The notes under the pieces were generated by a model. That model was not told the origin of the DNA and made no database searches. It worked only from the letters and a program-made list of their open reading frames with translations. From Phyto melanocephala (taxonomy: Eukaryota; Arthropoda; Insecta; Diptera; Rhinophoridae), in the NCBI GenBank assembly GCA_941918925.1, contig OW799237.1:53618997-53682996 (forward strand): 64,000 bases of DNA, written 5' to 3'. Each line of letters begins with the position of its first letter. The stretch's first letter is position 1. The position numbers and the translations under genes were made by a program. This document shows, piece after piece, positions 57,156 through 64,000 of the stretch.

Positions 57156-59632
57156 ATGGAAAAGAATAACTACAACAATTTCAAGGCAAATAGTGAAATA
57201 AGAAGAAACATCAATAGGTACAAAACTCTTAGGAATAAGTTGGTTAGAATACAGGCATCTATAACTTTTTTAATCCGCTGCCGAAACACGGGTATAATTC
57301 CAAAATTTATTAAAAATTCTACTAAAACTGTTTTTAATCTTTTTGAGGAAAATGCAATACCAACAATTCAGGGGACAATCTCAAGATACATTACACTATT
57401 TCAAAACAAAATTCTGAACTTGGCAATTAAGCAGAGGCATGGATTATTTAAGCAAGTTTCACAAGAATTAGAATATATCACCACTAATTTATATTACTAT
57501 TTTAGTATGGATGTTTTCCATTCATTTATTGAACACCAGGATAGATTATCCATGTTTTTCAGTTTGCAGATAAAAGAGGTACATAAGAAAAAATATGATT
57601 GTTTAGTTAATTTACAAAAAAGAGAATTAGATATTAAGCAGAATAGAAAATGGTTTGTGAATAAATCAGATTTTGAGATTCCGACAGATGTACAGTGGGT
57701 TCTCTCATTGGGCGAAAAGTTTGCATTACCTGTTAGGAAGGAAAGTTTACCTGTTTTGAAGATTATTGCAGATGGGGAAGATTTAATACAGACATTAGAA
57801 GAAAAGGAAGGACAGGAAATAGCAAGGAATAAATTGACAAATGTTGTTGATCATCATTTAAATAGGGGATGTCTTACGAATAGGGATAAATTTATTTTGG
57901 ATAAAGTAAATATGACTAAAAAATTTTTAAGGAATAACAAAAACTTACTTATTTTAAATGCTGATAAGGGCAATACAACGGTTGCAGTTAATAGATCTGA
58001 CTACATTTTAAGGATGAATGATATTGTGGGGGATATAACCACCTACCAGTTATCAAAGAGGGATCCGACAACTAGATTACAGACTAGAAATAATAATTTA
58101 GTTGATGATCTTTTCAATTTAAAGATTATCACTTTGTTGGAGAGAAAACAACTTAAAACGAACATATCTACAGCACCTAGGTTATATGGAGTACCAAAGA
58201 TCCATAAGGAACATTTTCCTTTAAGACCAATATGTTCATTTGTGAACTCTCCGTCTTATGAACTTTGTAAGTATATTACGAATATACTTAAAAAACTAAC
58301 TGAAAACTCTAAATATAATGTAAAGGATTCTTTACAATTTAGAGAAAGAATAGAAAAGTTAAAGATACGATCTGATGAGAAGTTAATTTCACTTGATGTT
58401 GTATCTTTATTTCCGAGTATTCCAATAGATATAGCTGTAGATATTATTGAGGAGAAATGGGAAATTATTGAAAAACATACTAAGATGGGAAAAGACCTTT
58501 TTCTAAGTATTTTGAAAATTTTGTATAATAGATAACAGATATTTTAAATATGAGGACAGAGTATATATACAACAAAAAGGACTCCCAATGGGATCTCCGG
58601 CTTCTCCAATTATAGCAGATATTGTTATGGAGAAGTTATTAGATTGTTGCATTGAGAAATTAAATGTAAGGCCAAAGATAATAACAAAATATGTTGATGA
58701 CTTGTTTTGTATTGTCCCGAATCATTCAATTGATAATATTTTGGAAACATTTAATTCATTTCATGATGATATAAAATTCACAATTGGAGATGGAATGTGA
58801 CTCTAGAATTCCATATTTAGATACATTAGTGATAAGAAGGGGTAATAATTTGTTAATAGATTGGTACCAGAAACCTACTTCATCTGGAAGAATCATAAAT
58901 TATTATTCGAAACACCCCAAGGGAATTGTAATTAATACGGCAAGGAATTTAATTGAGAGGGTTTTAAAGATTAGTGATACAAAATTTCATAGAAAGAATA
59001 TAGAAAAAATCAAGAATATTTTAGATGATAATAATTATCCAATCCAGATAATTTGTAGATTAATAGGACAATATAAAAATAGGAGAAATAGTAGCACAAG
59101 ACTGACAACTGAACCTAAAATTTATAAATCATTAACTTATGTCCCTCTTTTATCTGAAAGATTGAAAAACTCAAAAATTTACGACTATAAAAAATATATA
59201 ATGGCCCACAAAACATATAACACGTTAGGTAAACTGTTTAGTAAAACAAAGGATAAGATAGATAAACTTGAAATGTCTAATTTAGTGTATAAAATACCAT
59301 GTAATGGTAATGATACTGAAAGTTGTGACAAAGTTTATGTAGGAACAACAAAGAATAAATTAAAAACTAGGATCGCTGGACATAGATCTGATCAGAAATA
59401 CAGGAACACTACACTGACACAAAAAACAGCATTATCATTACATTGCGCTAATTCTAATCATTATCCAGACTTCAATAAAACATTAATTTTAAACAAGGAA
59501 AACAATTACAGACGTAGGAATATGTTAGAAATGTTACAAATTATTAAAGTACCACCTACACAGAGAATTAATTATAAGACTGATACTGCAAATGTTGCCC
59601 AAAATTATAGATTGTTAGTTAATAAGATCTGA
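57156..59632 (+). pseudogene. Penelope-like RT plus GIY-YIG endonuclease, two frameshifts
   Basis: The ATG at 57156 begins a frame that includes the N-terminal Penelope signature LNADKGNTTVAVNRSDYI and APRLYGVPKIHKEHFPLRPI. It continues to SLDVVSLFPSIPIDIAV (RT motif A) and stops at 58533. The +1 frame continues with RYFKYED, GLPMGSPASPIIADIVMEKL and the catalytic KYVDDLFCIV (about 58690). A second shift near 58790 leads to RIPYLDTLVIRR and the C-terminal endonuclease: LVYKIPC, CDKVYVGTTKNKLKTRIAGH, the GIY-YIG pattern. It ends at 59632 in the right pLTR. Penelope enzymes prime reverse transcription on a target cut by this nuclease. Only two indels separate it from an open frame, so decay is recent, or the shifts are sequencing errors. 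Confidence 0.85.
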
Positions 59633-59951
59633 AAACGGTAGTCTAATAGTATTAGTTGTTATTTTTGTAAATTATTACTATAAATATGTGAATGAATTAT
59701 TTTTGTATGTTTGTTTGTTTGTATATTTCAAAAATTGTTTATATTGAAAAAATATTTTCCCGCCTTTTTACAAAATATTTTTTCAATTTGAAATTGTTTT
59801 GAATTTGTTTTTTGTTTTTATAAAATTTGTATATATATTACCCTGAAGAAGCTACCCATTGTTTGGTAGCGAAATATTGGTTAAAATAAATAATTTTTTA
59901 TAAAAAAACTAAAAAAGTTGATCTCAAGCTTGGAAAAATCATATATAATCA
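59527..59951 (+). repeat. Right pLTR of the Penelope-like element
   Basis: Identical to the left copy as far as read, offset by 2861 bp. The last few bases TAATCAC are shared with the target, so the end is placed at 59945-59951. Confidence 0.8.
59843..59874 (+). ncRNA. Hammerhead-ribozyme-like motif (right pLTR)
   Basis: The same CTGAAGA, stem and GAAA core as in the left copy. Two copies bracket one unit, as required if they process a tandem transcript into unit-length RNA. Confidence 0.45.
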
Positions 59952-61600
59952 CAAAATTAAACGTTTAAAAACGACCAATTAAAACAAAAAAGAAAATACT
60001 AGTTTCCTTTCCCTTTAAATATATATATATATATATACAATATTAAAAATAGAAACACCTCCTTGTTTAACTAATTATCTCTCGAGGCACAAAGACTTGA
60101 TCTAATTATAAGCACGTCCAAAACTCCAAAAAAAACTAACTTTACTTTTTAAACATATCCAAACCTAGCTTAAACTAATCCTCCATTCCATAAGAGCCAT
60201 ATTTAAACTGCAATTCCCTAAGCTACAAATCAATATACATAAATATATCTCCTCTACTCTATCTTCACTAGACATAAATTAATATCTGTCTCATTTTCTT
60301 TTCTATTTTACAGAAATCCACAAACTCATGCCCATCCCAATATAACAGTTTGACATATCTTTAACTAACAGAAAACATACACACAACCAAAATTCATTCA
60401 TTAATATTATTTATTGCTCTACTGTAACAAATAAACAGATTCACAATAACAACAATTATACAAACAGTTTCTATCGCTAACCAACACTGCACAAAATATG
60501 TTATTACATCGTGCATTTTTCCATTATTCTGTTGGCATAGTAAGTATTGTTCCTGTTAATATTTTCTAACTTTCATTAATAATGTATCCTCCTTTCCTCT
60601 AGAAAACCGCACGGCGGGCTTAACTGCTATCCGGGAGTTTGGCGGTAGCACAAACAAGGTTTCCCCCCGTTGCCAGTGGTTCACTGCGGATCGGCATTCC
60701 CCACTACACACAAGGTGGACCATTCCAAACTAACCAAAGTAATTATTAAAAACAAATAAAATCTAATACTGGCGAATAATAAGGCGATGGTTCTCCGCCA
60801 ATCTTGGTATTACCATACCCAAGGGCTTAGCAGCCGCCACGCAAAAATTTTTGGCCACTGAACTTGCGTGTGTGTGGGTGTGCATATTGGTGCAACAACA
60901 ACAAACCCCACACGAAAATCTACCCTTTTCAGTTCCCATATCCCCATCACAGCCAATGTAGGCATCTAACCACAGTGTTCAAAAATATTTCACAAGCCCA
61001 TATCGATGACATATTGGTGCGATCGTTATTCAGCCCATAGACACCGCAACAAAACACCAGACTTTATCCTTCAATCTCGAAAAAGTATGGTGTGCGTGGC
61101 CTGTAAGTTTCATAGACTCAACGTGGGGAATTCCCACACCCTGAATTCTCAATAGCCGGGAAAATACGCATATACTTATGTACATGTAAGTTTCATTCCC
61201 ATTATTATACTATATTTTCGAATCACATAATCTAAGTGTCACCCCCTTCCAGGTATTCCGTGGTCCGTATCGTACATATGACTCAAGCCAAATCATTCCT
61301 CCAGATAAGCTGTAATCTTATATTACATAAAAAAATTTCAATCATGGCTATTCCATCTCCTTCCCAGGTATATACATATGTACTCTAGTTGTTCGTTGTC
61401 TATGCAGTCTAAGCTGTCGCAACGGTACGTGGCTATGTACGTCAACGTCTGAATAATGTGTGCATGACAATTACTATATCGATGTAAGTGATTACTTAAA
61501 AACTCGTAAGGATAAAATCTCAGGTACTAGATTCCTTTTATACAAGACAAATGACACAACATACGTGATGCTAACAATACAATATCCCAAAAAAAAAACA
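59952..61600. other. Unrecognised part of the right arm, outer section
   Basis: Inverted copy of about 31100-32780 with a shorter (TA)n at 60018-60039. It contains the GC-rich patch CCGCACGGCGGG (inverse) near 60607. A 68-codon frame at 61460 is not a gene. Confidence 0.4.
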
Positions 61601-63563
61601 AGTAAGAGCACTATATTCGGCTGTGCCGAATCTTTTATACCCACCACCAATTTTGTGTACATTTAAAGCACAATAATTATTATATTGTTAATCGCTTGGA
61701 ATAATCTCTTTATAATAAAATATACATCACTTTCTTTGTAGAGGATGGTTAAATTTTAAATTTAAAACAGAGGCCGAATTTCGGTACTCGAACGTGATCG
61801 AAATTTGAAAATTCGTATTAGAATCTCTATACCTAAAGCACAGCGTACTCGATCGTTCGAGTAAAATTTCGATCGATATCGAATGCCGTAATTCGGCCCC
61901 AGGTCTGTATAAAATGTTAGAACATCTATGAATGCCTTCTAAATTCGTTAAATGAGAAGCATTGCTGTTTATCGCGATAGTGTGGCAAAAAAACAGTCAA
62001 CTTCGACTCATCATCGTGCCAAACAATTGAGCATCAGCAATGTTATTAAGAATTTGGACTATCGGATCGAGGTGTGCCGTTGAGGTCGCGGGGGACATTT
62101 GGCCGATATTTTGTTCAATACATAATTGAACCATACAAATATTATCATTAAAAAAGAAATGATAATAATTTCCTAAATAATTTGTGTTTTATTCAAAATC
62201 AACATCGGCCCTTAAAATTTAACCACCCTTTATAACTTCGATATGCTGGTAAAATGTTTTCGTTTAAGTATTTCAGTGAAAATGGGCGTTAAAGTAAGCG
62301 TGTCAATAAAATTTCTGCTAATAAATACAACTTAGATATTTCAATAAAGTCCTTTAATATTCGATTTACAGAGAAATTATAAGAATTTGAGAGAAAACGT
62401 TGTATGGGAGGTTGGCGTGTCACATTTATTTTCCGTCAGAAGAAAGCCTTTGACCAAAAAGCAATTCCTGCAAAATTTCAGAATCGTAGATCTAATTTTG
62501 TCACTATTATTAGGTTTAAAATTTTGAACATACTGAACAATACACTGCGCGGTATAAATTTTCGTACATTTTGATCTCTTACTCCCTTCCTAATGCATGC
62601 ATTTAGGCAATTTTTGGGTAGATATATTGTTTTTGCTCAGGTAGTTTATATTTGGAGTTTCTTGACTCATACGTTGATGCTGGTGGACACAACTCCATTT
62701 TATTCGATGTTGGAAGGACACGGTTCTTTCGACCTACTCTTGCATTACGAGCTATAACTTTCTTCCTTATATTCCGATTTAGCCAATTTTCTATTCCAAA
62801 CAAACCTTGTGTATAAGACATATTCTGGCAAAAATTTGAGCCCACTAGCTTTTTCGATGGGACCTCTATCGTGCTTTTAACAGTCGGACAGACGGACGGA
62901 CATAGCTAGATCGTCATCAAATAAAACCCCGATTAAGAATATATATACCATTTTTTTGGTGGCGGCTAAAATACTTAAAAAAAACACATTACAAAAAAAT
63001 TTGTTTAGCTCTTTTACTAAAATTTTGCAAAAAATATTTGACCTTGTGTCACAAAAATTAGTCTGGTGATCATGGTCGGATCGTCCTGGGTATACAATGG
63101 GGTATAGGGGTATAGAGGAGAGTTTTATCTACTAAATGGTGCTAATTTCTTTTTGTTATCTTATGTTTTCTAGAAGTTATGGTGTATTAAAAAAAGGAAT
63201 TTAGGAAAATTTAGACCTAAACATTATAAACAATTTATTTTCATGTACTAATGGCTAACAAATTTTAAAATTATAAAAAACTTATTTCGTTTGAAAATCT
63301 TTTAAAAGTAAAATGTTATAGAACTTTAAAAATCAAAATCGTACTAATAAATTTCCTGTTTTAGCAAAATGCTGAGCATGTCTATTTTGAATCACGCTGT
63401 GGCCCTTAAAATTTAAGCACCTTTTACAAAAGAATAGATAGATAAAAAAAAATTTGTTGAAATATGTATTTTAAATATTCAAATACTTATTTTAAATCTA
63501 CTGATGCACATTTTTTTTTAATATTTTTAAATCTTAAACCTCATAAGACTGTGTGTACAACTA
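61601..63563 (-). repeat. Dispersed fly repeat with nested mariner relic (right arm)
   Basis: Mirror of 29140-31090. It starts CAAGTAAGAGCACTATATTC and GGCTGTGCCGAATC. The mariner relic with its terminal repeats occupies 61741-62230. The plus strand there gives NLDYRIEVCR. Near 62720-62740 it keeps 16-17 bp that the left arm has lost. Confidence 0.7.
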
Positions 63564-64000
63564 CAGTCACTCACATTCAAAGTCGGGCAGACACATGACA
63601 AAAACTTTTAGCAACAATATCTATGTGTTGATGAAAGAAAAAACGTTTTAGTTTTTCTTATTTTTTCACAAAAACTCTCTTATTTAAAAAAACAACAAAA
63701 ACAATTTATTTCAAAGTCTCTTATAAAATGTACAAAGGCTTAACTTAAATAAGGCCACTTTTCTGTCTCACATTCAAAGTCGGGCAAACAATGTTTTGTA
63801 AAATAAAAACGTTAAATATACCGTTATTTTTAAATATTCTGTATCTGTTTTCAAAGTTGTTGTTCATTGTTGCCTAATTAGTCATTCAGTGAAGTTTAAA
63901 TAATTATTTTGCAATATGCTGCGTACCATCAAACAGTCCACCTTGAACGAACGTAATATAGTAATTCAACTGTATTTAGAGGGAAAACCTGAACGTGAAA
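63564..64000 (+). mobile_element. Tc1-like transposon, left end (cut by window edge)
   Basis: It begins CAGTCACTCACATTCAAAG directly after TA (63562-63563), as Tc1-like elements do. The 20-base motif CTCACATTCAAAGTCGGGCA recurs at 63767-63786, 197 bp in. This is the inner direct repeat of an IR/DR-type terminus that transposase binds. The left arm of the palindrome shows the target without the element (AGTTGTAC next to TATA at 29137-29147). Confidence 0.75.
63916..64000 (+). CDS. Tc1-like transposase, N-terminal 28 codons (partial)
   Basis: ATG at 63916, 352 bp from the element end. The visible protein starts MLRTIKQSTLNERNIVIQ and continues LYLEGKPERE. This is a helix-rich start like the paired-type DNA-binding domain of Tc1 transposases (the LYLEGK stretch precedes the second helix). 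The DDE catalytic part lies beyond the window, so intactness is unknown. Confidence 0.6.
   Translation, partial: MLRTIKQSTLNERNIVIQLYLEGKPERE

Larger units (their letters stand above)
56666..59945 (+). mobile_element. Penelope-like element with long direct repeats
   Basis: The boundaries come from comparison with the other arm: homology stops after ACAAAATT at 56665 and resumes at 59946. The insert starts and ends with the same ~420-bp sequence (56666-57090 and 59527-59951, no difference seen). That is the partial-tandem layout (pLTR) usual for Penelope-like elements. The left arm has 159 bp (32785-32943) at this point that the right arm lacks, so insertion was probably accompanied by a deletion. 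Confidence 0.85.
51208..63563 (-). repeat. Right arm of giant inverted repeat
   Basis: Reverse complement of the left arm, including the LINE with its mariner insertion, the unrecognised 3.2-kb block and the outer dispersed repeat. It lacks the 10.75-kb retrotransposon and the TA-flanked MITE, and has instead the Penelope-like insert (56666-59945). The pairing stops exactly where a Tc1-like element begins, so the arm may resume past the window. Confidence 0.9.

Noticed and set aside
62603..62845. 80-codon reverse ORF as a gene
   Set aside because: It lies wholly in the dispersed repeat, and the left-arm copy breaks it by a 16-17 bp deletion.
29140..63563. Giant DNA transposon (Polinton/Maverick type) with very long terminal inverted repeats
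   Set aside because: The centre holds no protein-primed polymerase, retroviral-type integrase, ATPase or capsid gene. The arms contain several unrelated elements, and the outer edge lies inside a dispersed repeat.

Overview
The window looks like nuclear DNA of a higher fly (Diptera, Schizophora; probably a calyptrate). It is AT-rich and gene-poor, and it carries Ulysses/Osvaldo-type and mdg3/micropia-type LTR retrotransposons, a Penelope-like element, a jockey-type LINE, PIF/Harbinger, hAT, mariner and Tc1-like relics, several non-autonomous Helitrons, and a dispersed repeat ending in a GGCACGGCC-type palindrome. The only trace of a host gene is a broken ZAD-C2H2 zinc-finger copy (about 12894-13890). 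The species cannot be named from this. The density of nested elements suggests heterochromatin or another low-recombination region.

Layout. 1-8280: a MITE containing a tRNA-type SINE, then a decayed two-gene PIF/Harbinger transposon (transposase forward, Myb/SANT-like partner reverse, each with small GT-AG introns). The transposase is split by a hAT-type MITE with an intact 8-bp target duplication. A broken ORF of unrecognised family follows. 8323-8826: four tandem foldback hairpins. 10823-11994: two head-to-tail Helitrons. 12894-14640: zinc-finger pseudogene and a BED-finger (hAT) fragment. 14745-23820: two more Helitrons on the minus strand, back to back. The larger one is mostly a ~118-bp tandem repeat, into which a 5.2-kb Ty3/gypsy element with identical 201-bp LTRs has inserted. 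23821-29139: dispersed repeats, another Helitron, mariner and gypsy scraps.

29140-63563: a very large inverted repeat. Two arms, about 9-10 kb each before later insertions and apparently about 99% identical, flank a ~2-kb centre. They contain a LINE with a mariner relic inside it, dispersed repeats and unrecognised sequence. After the duplication the left arm received a 10.75-kb Ulysses-like retrotransposon (2.1-kb LTRs, gag and pol on the minus strand) and a 737-bp TA-flanked MITE. The right arm received a Penelope-like element with its own long direct repeats. In each case the other arm preserves the locus without the insertion, so element ends can be read directly. At 63564 a Tc1-like transposon interrupts the right arm and runs off the window, so the true outer end of the inverted repeat is probably not seen.

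Few elements keep intact reading frames. The Ulysses-like gag and pol are both open and related by a -1 shift. The gypsy gag-PR-RT-RNase H frame is open, but its integrase lies in the -1 frame. The Penelope-like ORF has two frameshifts. The rest are fragments. No working host gene, tRNA gene, rRNA or CRISPR array was found.
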